From contig CM060899.1 of assembly GCA_030762935.1 (NCBI GenBank), positions 13,065,001-13,129,000 on the forward strand: a DNA stretch of 64,000 bases. The letters are read 5' to 3'. Below are positions 53,577 to 64,000 of this stretch, piece after piece. Both the position numbers and the translations under genes were made by a program. A model generated the notes under the pieces. The model was not told where the DNA came from. It ran no database searches and was given only the letters and a program-made list of their open reading frames with translations. Each line of letters opens with the position of its first letter. The stretch's first letter is position 1. The DNA is from Hymenopus coronatus. Lineage: Eukaryota; Arthropoda; Insecta; Mantodea; Hymenopodidae.

Positions 53577-54665
53577 GTAAATTCTTTTCTTGCAATCATA
53601 ATCTAATTGTGATTGGAAAATTCTGCAAGAATTGCATTTCACAATCTAATCGTTATGCAATTTGAATATGTTTTAACTCTTTCTAGCAGAAAAGGCTGTA
53701 TTCTTTCTATGTCATAGACATACAGAAAGGTTTTCTGGAACATTTCTGGATCTTTTCTTTACCCTAAAAACTGCTAAATTAGCTCCAATTTTAATTTCTC
53801 TAGCCTATGTTTGAAACATGGCATCTAACCAACGTTACGAACCGAAGAGGAAATAAGAACTGTAGTTTGTGATGTATTGGAAGAAAGCGAGTGCTATTGA
53901 ATTTTCAGAGCTTATGAAAGCGTTTCTAATATCGACATAAGAGAGGATGATATATATTCTAGCTTCAGCGATGAAAATGTATCCAGTAATAGCAGTCCTC
54001 ATATGCATGTAAATAATAATTGGTGTATTTATCAAATTGGATATACAGAGGTGTAATTTGACAAGGCATACAATGTGAATCAACCATTCAGGTGCGCAAA
54101 ACCACAAGTACTAAATCGTTCAGTAATCTGCACTACATTTGTATCATACTGCTTTGTTCCATTTTCATTAATGATGATATCATGCTTGTGTGTGTATATA
54201 TATATTGTTGGTGTTTTTTTTTGTTTTTTTTTGTTTTTTTTTTTTTCAGGTTTCATCCATAAGGTTACATGAATTCGTTTATTGTATTTTAAAAAACAAA
54301 ACACCTGACCAAAACAGGATGTTATTTTATGAAAGAAATATCTGTACTTTCATTAAATTATCCTGAACTTTGCGTGAAGTAAGGTTTTTGTTGCCTAATT
54401 ATTTATTGTTTTGGGAATATTAATTTTATTTTGAAATTTTTCTTTTGTTTTTAATTGTTTCAAAGTATTGCAGAGACTTCTCACCCATATAATGCATATT
54501 ATGCAGTAGACAGTCGAGTTTACTAAAAGTGAAAAAGAAAACGATTCAGCTCTCTATGTCATTTGGTACTCATTATATTACTAACAATTTAAAACCCTGC
54601 ATTTTCTTCTTAAGTTGCTTGGCACTTTTCAGACAGAATGTTGCTATTTGGCACTAAAGGGGCTA
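53577..54665 (+). mobile_element. piggyBac-like derivative, copy D (both ends visible)
   Basis: Starts TAAATTCTTTTC then CAATCATAATCTAATTGTG, matching the start of copy C; next come TTTTAACTCTTTC and GGTTTTCTGGAACATTTC. The ORF start ATG 53818 (MASNQRYEPKRK) stops after 12 codons, but the acidic leader AYESVSNIDIREDDIYSSFS can still be read. The body and right end (GCTTGGCACTTTTCAGACAG then CTAAAGG) match copies A and C. About 1.09 kb in all. A transposase-derived front part without catalytic domain. Confidence 0.55.
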
Positions 54666-54804
54666 TATTACCTGGATACTAATTACTTTCGAAGGTAAGT
54701 CGCCATTCAGATAGTTCTCTGAAGGGAGACACACTGGTTGGTTGAACTGGGTAAAAAACATATAATGAGTTTGAAGATTGAATATCATACTGGTACATTC
54801 TCAG

Positions 54805-54922
54805 AGTAGCTCAATGGTTAGGAACCGCATGGAGAGCGGGAGATCTTTGTTCAAATCCTGGCTTATGGCATTGAATTTTCAACTAGTTTCAATAATAAAA
54901 AATCATTATCCTAAGTAATATT

Positions 54923-54923
<1 letters not shown>
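54805..54923 (+). mobile_element. tRNA-like SINE fragment
   Basis: AGTAGCTCAATGGTTAGGAA (A box) and TTTGTTCAAATCCTGGC (B box) are spaced as in a tRNA-derived SINE head; a short AT-rich body runs into the AT microsatellite. The acceptor stem is absent, so it is not a working tRNA gene. Family distinct from SINE-A, B and D. Confidence 0.55.

Positions 54924-54989
<66 letters not shown>
54924..54989. repeat. AT microsatellite
   Basis: About 33 uninterrupted AT units directly after the SINE fragment. Confidence 0.95.
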
Positions 54990-54991
<2 letters not shown>

Positions 54992-55834
54992 AGAGGAGTA
55001 CTACCATTAGAATAAAAATAATAATTGTTTTTTCGAGACAATTTGTAATGTGAAAAAGATACAAAAAATGTAATTTATCTCACTTTTGGGTGCAATGCTT
55101 TGATGCCAAACTATTGAATTATGCGCAAATCTTTGTTACACGGATGATAAAATTAAGAGAAATTTTCTAACAGCACATTAGATGCAAACTCCATCTCTTT
55201 TGATTTACCCAAGTCCAGGACTTCCTAGGCAGACTGCAGTAATAAGAGCGATATGTTGTCAGTAATACACGTGCCACTGGCTACATGTATATCTCAGAAT
55301 GTCAATCACCACTATTTTAGTAAACTTGCTTCTCAGTTGGAGCAAAAGACCTGAGTGTATCTCTTACTAACCCCAAAAAGGGAAAATATTCCCATAATGA
55401 TATTGAAAATTGAAATATCACCATCACAAAAACCCCCCAAAGATTAAATTTAGAGAAAAATTTCATAATTGTGTCCTAGATGGTGTTAAAATATAAACAT
55501 TTGGGATTTGGTTTCTGCAAAAGTTTATATCTTCCCTTGCAAGCCTCAAATGATATGAATTATTGTGTTACAGGATGGGATTCATGGAAACATTACTTCA
55601 GCAGAATCATATACGTAAGTCCTCCATACCAGAATCTACCCTTCTTCTTTATATTCTCTGTTACTATAAGCTGTAGTCAATGTCTGTAAACCTGTCTTTC
55701 AAACAATTTGTAGTTTTAACTATAGTAAGTCAAGGAAGTATTCTGCCTAAAAGTTAATAACAATGTGCCACTAATTTGGATCCAAAAGAATTATTTTTAG
55801 AACTATTGTGGGTGGGGTAGGAGTGGGGGTTTGG

Positions 55835-55849
55835 GTGTGTGTGTGTGTG

Positions 55850-55906
<57 letters not shown>

Positions 55907-55917
55907 CACACACACAC
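55835..55917. repeat. Compound GT / GA / AC microsatellite
   Basis: GT run (55835-55850), GA run of about 25 units (55854-55904), then AC run (55906-55917). Confidence 0.95.
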
Positions 55918-56786
55918 TTCTTTTTGTCCTTTCTACATACACTTGATTACAGTATCAGAATACTGTTTCATAAATGCCCAGTTTGGAATTGAGGTGATGT
56001 ATTTCTTGGAGGTCTGAAATTTGTTATGTGCCCAAGGAGAAATGTCAATTTTCTGAAATGCAGTTGGTCACCATGGTTCTTGTTTTACATGGTTCAAATT
56101 TTGAATTTGTGAATTCTCTTGTCCAAAAGATTTTAGTGGAAGCTGTTGTTAGTAGCTGTTTGAAGTATATGTTCTATTTGCAATTCTCTATTTTAAATAA
56201 GGTGTTATTTTTAAGATTTATTTAGCTTATTTTGTTCGGACATATTCCAGAAACTATGTGGTAACTCTCTCGAAACAAACATCTAGCAACGCACAGTTAT
56301 TGTTACTCAAGAAGGGCCTAAAAACATGTGTCTGCTTTTGCTGGATAACCAAAAATTTAGCAGCAGATGTCAAAACAGCCTCAAGCCATGTCAAAGAAAT
56401 TGAACAGCCAGAAAATGATTAAGAATCAGCGTGAATTGATATTAAAACAAGTATAACTACAGAAGCTCTTTCCAAGGTGCACTTAAATATTTTATGTTTA
56501 TATACGGTTAAGGTCATTGAGAACATCAAATTTAGTATTCCACATTAGAGGATTTCCTCCAGATCTCTCTACCATCACCCATTCAAGGCTACAAACCAAG
56601 TTGTTCTCTATTATATAATACTGATTTGTTTGATTAATTTTTGTTCATGCCATACTGCAGGGATAAGTTTTGAATATTTTATGAATAGTTCAAAATGCCC
56701 TCTTTGCATCATTATTTTCTTTCCTTCCACTTGAAATGGCTCTGCTACTTACCCACTATTTTCAGAGAAATGGTGCAAAAACTTCA

Positions 56787-56814
56787 TTTTTTTTTTTTTT
56801 TTTTTTTTTTTTTT
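56787..56814. repeat. T28 homopolymer
   Basis: Uninterrupted T run. It could be the poly(A) tail of a minus-strand retroposon, but no body is recognisable to its right. Confidence 0.8.
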
Positions 56815-58888
56815 GTGATTTGTAATCATTGATTATTACTTGGATGTTACGTATAGGAATCTTAATTAAAAACAGACAATTGTATAAACAAAAATGTGTT
56901 TTAATGCATTTCTATTATCCCAAGTATTTTTGGGCTTCTTACAATTCACTTTGTTGTGTTAGAATATATAAAAAAAAATACTTATGGAACTTCTGGAAAA
57001 CTGTTCCGAACACAAAATGTCACTTAAATATTTGCTACTATGTGATAGACATGAGAGCAAGAGGTCACCCTAAGTGGAATCTTCAGTCGTTTCCAGTATT
57101 ATATATTGATGTGCGAAACAATTTGTCTTTCATGTTATCATATCAATTAAGTCATTGTCAAAAAGGAGGCTGAAAAATTGAGTGATGTCATTGTTAGCAT
57201 GTATAACAAAGTTCAGGCTAGGAGCAGAAATGAGCCAGGGTTACAGTATCACTACATATAGTTGCTGTGCTTAGATCCACAGAATTACTTGTATCTGAAT
57301 TAGTGTGCTTTCTTGTAATTCTCCTGAACTAAAGCTGCCAGATTCCTCAAGATAAGTGATATGAGAATCATTGTTACTGCAATGTTTTTCAAATGAGAAG
57401 AGATGCATTATCGTGCTCTGTGTTGCCAAATCGCTACCCCTACTGTTTTCATTTTTCCCTCTCATTCGCACACTGAGCATGCAAATCTGCGGTGACATAA
57501 TGGTTGATGTAAGAAAACCCTAAATGATTGCTGTTTTTAAATTTAAACCTTGAACATGCATACTTACATATTATGTACAATTTTGTTAAATGCTGTAATA
57601 TTATAGTTTATAGATTTCCTGTTCTTTTAATCCAGTGAAATTGTTAGTGGCTGCTCCGTTGCTGTCATCAGTTATGTCATTGTTGCTGCATTTTTTAAAA
57701 AATTAATAGGCTTTAAAAATAATACTTCGAGCCTGGTTATGCAATACTTGCCTCCTGATTTTGCAACTAAATTCACCACTAGAAGCGATTGCACTTGCTC
57801 TATTCCTGACTAAAATGAATTGAAAACACGAGCCCTGATTTCAAGACATAAAAATAAACATGAGATACCTTACACAGCATCCTGCAGCTAACAAGGGTGT
57901 GTTTGCTCTCTGTCTTTTGAATTTGAAGCTTGCTAAGTGTAATAAAGGTAATAATTCTTTTAGTGCTGTTATGTCAGTAGTTTACGTTCTATTTCTGTGT
58001 AATTGTGCATGTCGTACATATATAGTAGAGCATACATATATACATACAAATAATAGTGCTCTTTACAGTACTTTTGTCATTCTGATTATGATACAATACA
58101 TGGGTAGGTTTATTCATGTGTGTTATGGCAATTGTTTGAGCTAAAAATTAGCAGTTTTGTAGTTCTGCTACAAACATTACTCCCTATCTTCCTCGTGAAT
58201 TACTTTTTTCAAAATTGGAATATTCTGTCTTAACGCAAATATTATTTATGACAGTATTTAGTGTGTTACTCCCCAGTTAAGCAGGAATGCTATATGTCAA
58301 CACAGTAGCACTTCAGTTGGCTGCTGGCTTGGTGGCACTAAAGGACAAACCATTTGAAAGTCTGTAGACATTGTGAACATTACAAGATGAACACAGTTCA
58401 CAAGTATAAATTGAGAATAAATAAGAGAATGCTTCATCAAAAGCCACTAAATTGTCCCATGTACTCCTGTCTGGTGTAGAGATAACACTCCAGCTAACAT
58501 GAAGCACAAATCTAGTCAGTCCATTTAGCAGTGTGTGCTAGATTAAAGTGGTCTGGACAAGAGTTCTCAGGATAGTATCACAGGAAAGAAGATTCAACTG
58601 TATGTGAGATAACTAAGGTTAAAAAATGTATGGCCATTTTTCGATTCTGAGGATTCTCAGGATAATAGGTGAAGTGGTTCAGCTCATTACTTACTGGCCT
58701 TATGTCAACCTGGCAGAGGAACTGTAACATTTGGTGAACTGTATATGAATTCACCATTTACAATTCTTAGAACAGTTATTTAAAATTCAAAAAAATGCAA
58801 TAATTCTTATAGAACAATCAACCATCATAAACAGTTGCTGCCAACATTAAATAATTATCAGACTCACACACACACACATATATACATA

Positions 58889-60454
58889 CAGGGTGATTCA
58901 AAAATACGGGGCATAATTTCAGGTATGTATTTCCCACATGAAGACAATCAAAACAGTTCATTATAACATGTGTCCGGAAATGCTTCATTTCCGAGTTATG
59001 GCCTTTACAACATTGAAAGTCCCACCTGTAGACAATCAAAATAATTCATGTCCGGAAATGTTTCATTTCCGAGTTATGGCCTTCACAACATTGGAATTCA
59101 GTGGAACATTTTTCTTTCTGCAGGTCTTTGCCATCAAAGGAGACATTAGGAGAGCGCTCTGATAGTTCATTCTGAGGAAGGTTACATTCAGTGTTCTTTA
59201 GGCGTTAAGACTGTGCGACATGTATTCAAATCAAGAGCTGGCAGAGATACCTTCATGTACGGTAAAGCAGACGGCAATGCTGCACTGGCTCGTCGTTTGT
59301 ACCAGGAGAGGTACCCACAGCGACAATGTCCAGATCGGAAGACATTTGTACATCTCCATTCCCGTTTGTGCAAGTATGGAACATTCACCTCTCCTGGTTT
59401 GGGAAGGGGACGACCAAGATCTACAGCTCCAGAAGTGCAGGAGGAGATTCTGGAGGCTGTGGACAGGACTCCTTCTATCAGCACAGGACAGTTAGCGTTG
59501 CAAGTCAATGTTCCTCATACGACTGTGTGGAGACTGATTGAACGAGTATCAATTGTATCCTTATCATTTGCAACGTGTACAGGCCCTGTCACGAGTAGAT
59601 TACCCTGCACGAGTTAGGTTCTGTCAGTGGTTCTTGCAGCAGCGTGGTGTAAATCCAAACTTTTCTGCCGTTGTATTATTTACAGTTGAAGCACAGTTCA
59701 CAAGAGATGGCATAACAAATTTCCACAATCAGCATGTATGGTCGCATGAAAACCCACGTGCAACTGTTGTATCTCATCACCAGGTGCGGTTCTTCCTCAA
59801 CATGTGGGCCAGTATCATTGGTGATCGATTAGTTGGACCCCATGTACTTGTAAAGAGACTTACGGGGCAGGCGTACACAAACTTCCTGGAAAACACCATA
59901 CCTGACGTTTTCGAAGACACTCCACTGATCAATCATCAACACATTCACTTCTTGCATGATGGTGCTCCTGCACACTTCAGTCTTACAGCTCTCCGGTACT
60001 TGGATCGAAGGTTTCCTGATCGATGGATAGGTAGAGCTGGCCCAATTGCTTGGCCTCCATGCTCACGTGATCTGAACCCTCTTGATTTCTACTTGTGGGG
60101 CCATTTAAAATCATTGGTTTATTCGTCTCTGATGCCGGATTTGGAATCCCTTCGGAATCGAATTGTGGCAAGTTGTGAGGACATACGCAATACTCCTGGA
60201 GTTTGGGATCGTGTTCGCAGGTCAATGAGTCATCGATGTGAGGTCTGTATTCAAGCAGGAGGTGGACATTTTGAACATCTTCTGTAATGACAACAACCTG
60301 CGGATAGAAAAACGTTCCAGTGAATTTCAATGTTGTGAAGGCCATAACTCGGAAATGAAGCATTTCCGGACACATGTTATAATGAACTAATTTGATTGTC
60401 CACATGTGGGAAATACATACCTGAAATTATGTCCCGTATTTTTTAAACATCCTG
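58889..60454 (+). mobile_element. Tc1/mariner-superfamily element with long TIRs (DD41D)
   Basis: 1566 bp, TA flanks at 58887-58888 and 60455-60456. Ends CAGGGTGATTCAAAAATACG and, on the minus strand, CAGGATGTTTAAAAAATACG. Inverted similarity extends about 150-200 bp inward (GGACATAATTTCAGGTATG, CATGTGTCCGGAAATGC, TTTCCGAGTTATGGCCTT). The left TIR has an internal partial duplication: 59028-59100 repeats the CATGTCCGGAAATG/CCGAGTTATGGCC block. The transposase is broken, so it is not autonomous. Confidence 0.85.
59220..60287 (+). pseudogene. DD41D transposase, broken, first catalytic Asp lost
   Basis: ATG 59220 opens MYSNQELAEI; a frameshift near 59250 continues as FMYGKADGNAALARRLYQER and GLGRGRPRSTAPEVQEEILE with NVPHTTVWRLI (helix-turn-helix region). 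A second shift near 59540 leads to NEYQLYPYHLQRVQALSRVD. The catalytic part reads VLFTVEAQFTRDG, where Val replaces the expected first Asp (FTDEAQF), then FLHDGAPAHFS (second Asp) and CSRDLNPLDFYLWG. The last Asp is 41 residues after the second, i.e. DD41D. It ends GGGHFEHLL and stop. Similar transposases are common in arthropods. Two frameshifts and the missing Asp make it inactive. Confidence 0.83.
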
Positions 60455-60550
60455 TATATATACGACTTGTGTGATAATTATTTAATGTTGGCAGCAACTG
60501 TTTATGATGGTCGATTGTTCTAAAAGAATTATTGCATTATATATACATAG

Positions 60551-61310
60551 CAGGTGAGTCAAAAAAAGTATGAATCAGCTGTAAGAGTTTTTCCTGCTTG
60601 CATCCTTGGTGATCATTGCCAACTACTATTGTCATAGAACAGTGCAATTAAAATCAATAACAGTTTTAAAACTACTTTTAAAGTCTTCACTTACCAACAT
60701 TCTGAAAGGATATCCTGAAACTGGCGAAGGTCATCCACACATTTTTGGTACCTCTTTAGGAAAATGTGCATCAATCACCATAGTTTACCTAGAGAAATTC
60801 TGGCAATTTTTAGTAGATACTTTGTTTTACTTCTTCTATGTTGTGTGCGTTTGTGTAGAACACCTTAGTTACCCCATAGATAGAAATTGCAGGGGGCTAG
60901 GTTAGGGGGATCAGGGGCTCCACAAATCTCTACTAATAATTCTGTCCTGGCACACACCTTCTATTGATCTCATCAAAAGATTGGCCATATGAGCTGTTGT
61001 AGGGTTTCGTTAAAAAAAAGAAAAGGAAAATCACACTCCATGAATGTTAATTCTGTAAAACAAAACAAAAACAGGATGGAGTCGGCAAAATTGTATTCAT
61101 ATATGTTTGGGCGTCAACTGATGACTGGAAAAATAGGCCCCTTTCTCTGCTAATGGTGCTCCACATGTTAATTTTTTTGTCATGAACAGAAACTTCATGA
61201 ACAATATTAGGTTTTTCAGAGATCCAATAATAATTATTTTTTGTACACAGATATCCATAAAGGTAAAACCAAGTCTCATCTGTGAAAAATATTATGCTGA
61301 GCCATAGCAC
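60551..61310 (-). pseudogene. Second Tc1/mariner-type transposase relic
   Basis: Minus strand: IIFFTDETWFYLYGYL (first Asp, about 61290-61240), NNYYWISEKPNIVHEVSVHD, KKINMWSTISRERG, then after lost sequence HMANLLMRSIEGV, DRIISRDLW, SPNLAPCNFYLWGN (third acidic site Asp to Asn; about 60895-60935) and near 60740 the C-terminal RRYQKCVDD-like end. A TIR-like end AGCAGGTGAGTCAAAAAAAG lies at 60551, at the 3' end of the element. The 5' end was not found. Different subfamily from the DD41D neighbour. Confidence 0.68.
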
Positions 61311-61818
61311 ACTATGTGAGTAAGTACAGGACAAAAAATAAATCACTCATAATATCTGAACTACGCCACATCAGTATCAACTCAATACTGCAATTCCAGA
61401 GCAGGGCAAAACGTGTCAGAAGCATGACCTCATTTACAGTAGAAGTGCAGAATCATGCCCAGTGCAAAAATGCTCCACAGCCGGTTCAGAGGTTTTTGGC
61501 TTACTGTGTGCATATATTGACAGATATAAATTGAGACGTCAATACACTTGTTCTATTGACTTCAGTGGCTTATTTGGTATTTGATTTCACTAAAGTATCA
61601 ACATTTTCAGAATGCATTTATAGCTTAAAATTCCAATTCTATATTTAATTGCATTCTACAAATAAGATACTTGAGATTGTGTTACATATTTTTTCCATTT
61701 TCACTTCTAAATTATGCATATACATGGTGCTAAGAACATTTATTATGAAAAGTTGATCCTCAAATTAAAAGTGATTTTGCATTGTATTGTATTCTTTTGA
61801 AAGCAAGAAAGAAGTATT
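61311..61818. other. Non-coding, nothing recognised
   Basis: May contain the decayed 5' part of the relic to its left; nothing specific seen. Confidence 0.4.
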
Positions 61819-61822
61819 TTAA

Positions 61823-62464
61823 CCTTTTCACTGCTTCAGTTGTGACAGCTCAATAACGAAAAATATTCCAGCTGTGCTATGGTTGAGTTAACTCAACCGA
61901 GATTTGAGCGAGTATAACTCTTAGAATTTTGAATCTAAAGGCATTTGAACTGCACGGGTATAATGATATATCTGTTAGGATTCAAAAGAACTAACTCTCA
62001 AAACTGTCCCTGCATAGTTATGACAGCTGAAAGGAAATAAAGCTAATGGTGCAAGGAAACTACATCTAGTAAATCCACGGGCTGCTAATCACGTGATCCA
62101 TGTGATGTAATCAGGGTACTCCAAAAGCAGTGAGGTAATGGCTTCTTCAAGTAGTGTGGCATGCTTTGTTGCTGATTATGAATTATTAGAAGTTTTTGAG
62201 CCATTTGCATTGCATTTATCAGCGATAGTGTCTGATATTTACATTCTGTTGTGTGTGTTGCATATGCTCATATAAAAATATTTTCAAAACAAAGATTTGA
62301 AACTTCTAGGTCATCTAAAGCAGGCTACTTCATTTCTGGTAAATTTATATTTCATTTTCAATAGTTTTGCATGATTATCTGAGAGTCTTAGCATTTGAAA
62401 AATTTCAGAAATTAACTCAGCAAGGAGGAGTTTTTTGCTGAAAAATATGTTAGCAGTGAAAAGG
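61823..62464. mobile_element. piggyBac-type MITE, 642 bp
   Basis: TTAA duplications at 61819-61822 and 62465-62468 and 13-bp perfect terminal inverted repeats CCTTTTCACTGCT. TTAA is the strict target of piggyBac transposons, and TIRs starting CC(T/C)TTT fit. No coding sequence. Contains an internal perfect 18-bp palindrome (GGTTGAGTTAACTCAACC at 61881-61898) and subterminal GTGACAGCT / ATGACAGCTG motifs. Confidence 0.8.
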
Positions 62465-62676
62465 TTAAATTTCATATTTGGCAAATCTCTTGAAAACTCT
62501 TCTGATATGAATAAGTTGTGATGTAATTATTAGTATGAACTGAAATCAAACTATAATGCTTCCATTGAAAAAAGTATCATCATATATTCTGTGATACACT
62601 AAGTTTTGCATGAATTTTCAGAAATATTTATTGTTTTGTAGGTCTTGAAATTTGTGAGACAAAAGCATGAAATTAA

Positions 62677-62858
62677 CCCTTTTGCTGTCAAATTCAAAAG
62701 CAAAATGCTGTCTGAAAAGCACAGGAGTATATAGCTAATGCCTTGAAACACACTTCAAAAAACCTTTGTCTATAGATATGATGTCTAAAGTACACAGATG
62801 TAAGATTTAAAACATATGAAAATAGCATCATGTTAGATTGTGATTGACACTAAAAGGA
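62677..62858. mobile_element. Small MITE related to the piggyBac-like copies, 182 bp
   Basis: TTAA at 62673-62676 on the left; TTGA at 62859-62862 on the right (one mutation). Imperfect TIRs CCCTTTTGCTGTCAA and, reversed, TCCTTTTAGTGTCAA. Its right end, reversed, matches the start of copies C and D, and its left end, reversed (CTTTTCAGACAGCATTTTGC), matches the right end of copies A and D. So it is an internally deleted member of that family and defines both its ends. Confidence 0.75.
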
Positions 62859-62862
62859 TTGA

Positions 62863-63699
62863 ATAGCATACTCACCTATTATGTACCTGATTATTCTACA
62901 TAGCTACATTGGAACAAATATGATACATATATTGGAAGGGGGAAAAAAAAAAAGTACAATGTTTTATTAGATAATTTTTAGAAAATAACAATATAGCGTA
63001 TTATAAATTTTGCTCATTTATAACAAAGTTTAGTTTAGTTAAGTATTAGGTCTAACTTCTAGTCCTAAACCGTTTTTCATGAGAGTAGCAAATATTTGAC
63101 TATGAATTTGTGTTACATAATCATAGGTTGCCTTGGGTTTTCTGGGTGAGAATGAAAATTATCACAAATTGGTGACACTGTAAGACAAAAATATATGAGG
63201 CCAAAGTTGTCAAAGAACTTAAAGTGTCAAGATAAAATTTAAAAAAAAATAAATTAAATCTGTAATGCTTTATTTTGCTACATGCAGATGGTAATAACAT
63301 AAAAAGCCCATTTGTTTAGCATAGACTGATCAGAAGTTTTTTTATCTAATGGTTTCTTAATTTAAAATGAACAAAGATAAGTTATATGTGTGCAATATTG
63401 CATTCATTACTAACTTTTATTAAAGCTACAACAAATGTTAACTGTAAAAATTAAATAGATAAAAGATGGCAAAGCATATGGATACCATCAATAATTAATA
63501 GGAAATGAAGCACAAAAACAATACGTTTTTAAATATATGTCATAACAGAATGAATAGGCAGCAATATATTGTAGATTCTTCCAATTTATGTTGAGATATC
63601 TTAGGTATGTTCTAGTCCTTTTCTTCCTGATTTCAGGTTTTTTGTCATATGAAAAAAGAATTTTTTGTATGTGATGTATAGTACGCAGAGGAACTGCTC
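62863..63699. other. Non-coding, nothing recognised
   Basis: AT-rich; A runs at 62940-62954 and 63239-63248. No gene. Confidence 0.45.
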
Positions 63700-63935
63700 A
63701 GCTGTGCCATAACCAAGTGGTTTGATCACTCGCCTCTCATTTAGATGGCCTGGGTTGAATCCCAAGTGACCCCATGTGGGATTTGTGGTGGACAAAGTGG
63801 CACAGGGCAGGTTTTCTGTGGGTTCTCCATTTTCTCTCACCATCACATTCCACCAGTTCTCCATCTTCGTTCCATCAGTATCATCGCCTATGGTATCATA
63901 GTAGTAAAATTGGACATTAAACACCAGAAAAAAAA
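63700..63935 (+). mobile_element. SINE-A, full length, plus strand
   Basis: tRNA-like head GCCATAACCAAGTGG and B box GGTTGAATCCC, then GTGGGATTTGTGGTGGAC, CACAGGGCAGGTTTTC, CACATTCCACCAG, GGACATTAAACACCAG and poly(A) at 63928-63935. Moderately diverged from the 17546 copy. Confidence 0.82.
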
Positions 63936-64000
63936 CAGATGAATTATACGCTAATTATACTGTTTCTGTTTCAACTACTAGTCATAATTCATGTTGCTCT

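Larger units (their letters stand above)
54990..58796. other. Non-coding, simple repeats only
   Basis: No supported gene. Frames such as 56829-57173 and 57860-58144 lack any recognised domain and sit in AT-rich sequence. Microsatellites at 55835-55917 and a T run at 56787-56814 are listed separately. Confidence 0.45.
58797..60536. repeat. Outer inverted repeat surrounding a Tc1/mariner element
   Basis: 58797-58862 (TGCAATAATTCTTATAGAAC to TTAAATAATTATC) is the reverse complement of 60471-60536 with about two mismatches. The arms lie outside the ends of the transposon at 58889-60454. Without it they would form a palindrome of about 66-bp arms with a short CA/TA-rich loop. This looks like a foldback element or MITE that received the transposon at its centre. 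Confidence 0.8.

Noticed and set aside
57860..58144. 94-codon plus-strand frame with Cys and hydrophobic residues
   Set aside because: No family recognised and no upstream signals; length expected by chance.

Overview
This is eukaryotic, AT-rich, intron-bearing nuclear DNA packed with mobile elements. An arthropod source is most likely: the tRNA-derived SINEs, an I-like LINE with an RNase H domain, mariner/Tc1 and piggyBac-like elements, a Penelope-like fragment, and C2H2 zinc-finger exons of insect style (acidic KQE/KEE leader, EGKKPHK linkers) all fit. A large insect genome such as a polyneopteran is my best guess, but nothing in the window fixes the species. There are no operons, prokaryotic genes or CRISPR arrays.

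Host genes are few. A last exon with 12 tandem C2H2 zinc fingers lies at 580-1834 (+), followed by decayed fingers. A leader exon of a second zinc-finger gene lies at 34600-35109 (+); its finger exon is not in the window. Together they suggest the edge of a zinc-finger cluster.

Nearly everything else recognisable is mobile DNA, often nested. At 6293-12106 is a full-length but decayed I-like LINE with a 10-bp target duplication, split by a SINE. At 23351-29332 is a second, younger copy of the same family, sitting in a CA repeat and carrying another SINE in ORF1. A third, 5'-truncated relative lies at 41890-44565 and a related ORF1 fragment at 35677-37640. At 31752-33086 is a mariner with an uninterrupted transposase and clean ends, inserted in an older piggyBac-like copy. 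At 37650-41882 a Penelope-like (GIY-YIG) fragment and an inverted copy of its terminal repeat bracket an unusual LINE: this has a 2A-like peptide in ORF1 and an intact endonuclease ORF from which the reverse transcriptase has dropped out in frame. At 45190-47752 a dead piggyBac transposase is split by another LINE. At 49360-50774 is a decayed copy of a family I know only as a multi-copy orphan. At 58797-60536 a DD41D Tc1/mariner element sits at the centre of a larger inverted repeat, next to a second transposase relic. Two TTAA-flanked MITEs follow at 61823-62858.

The most unusual non-coding structures are a perfect 209-bp palindrome at 20491-20699 with a hammerhead-ribozyme-like motif in each arm, and an 82-bp near-perfect palindrome at 52499-52580. 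Long stretches between elements (12.1-13.3, 18.0-20.5, 20.7-23.3, 29.4-31.5, 47.8-49.0, 50.8-52.0, 55.0-58.8 kb) show no coding sequence I can support. All assignments rest on reading translations and motifs by eye; no database search was run.
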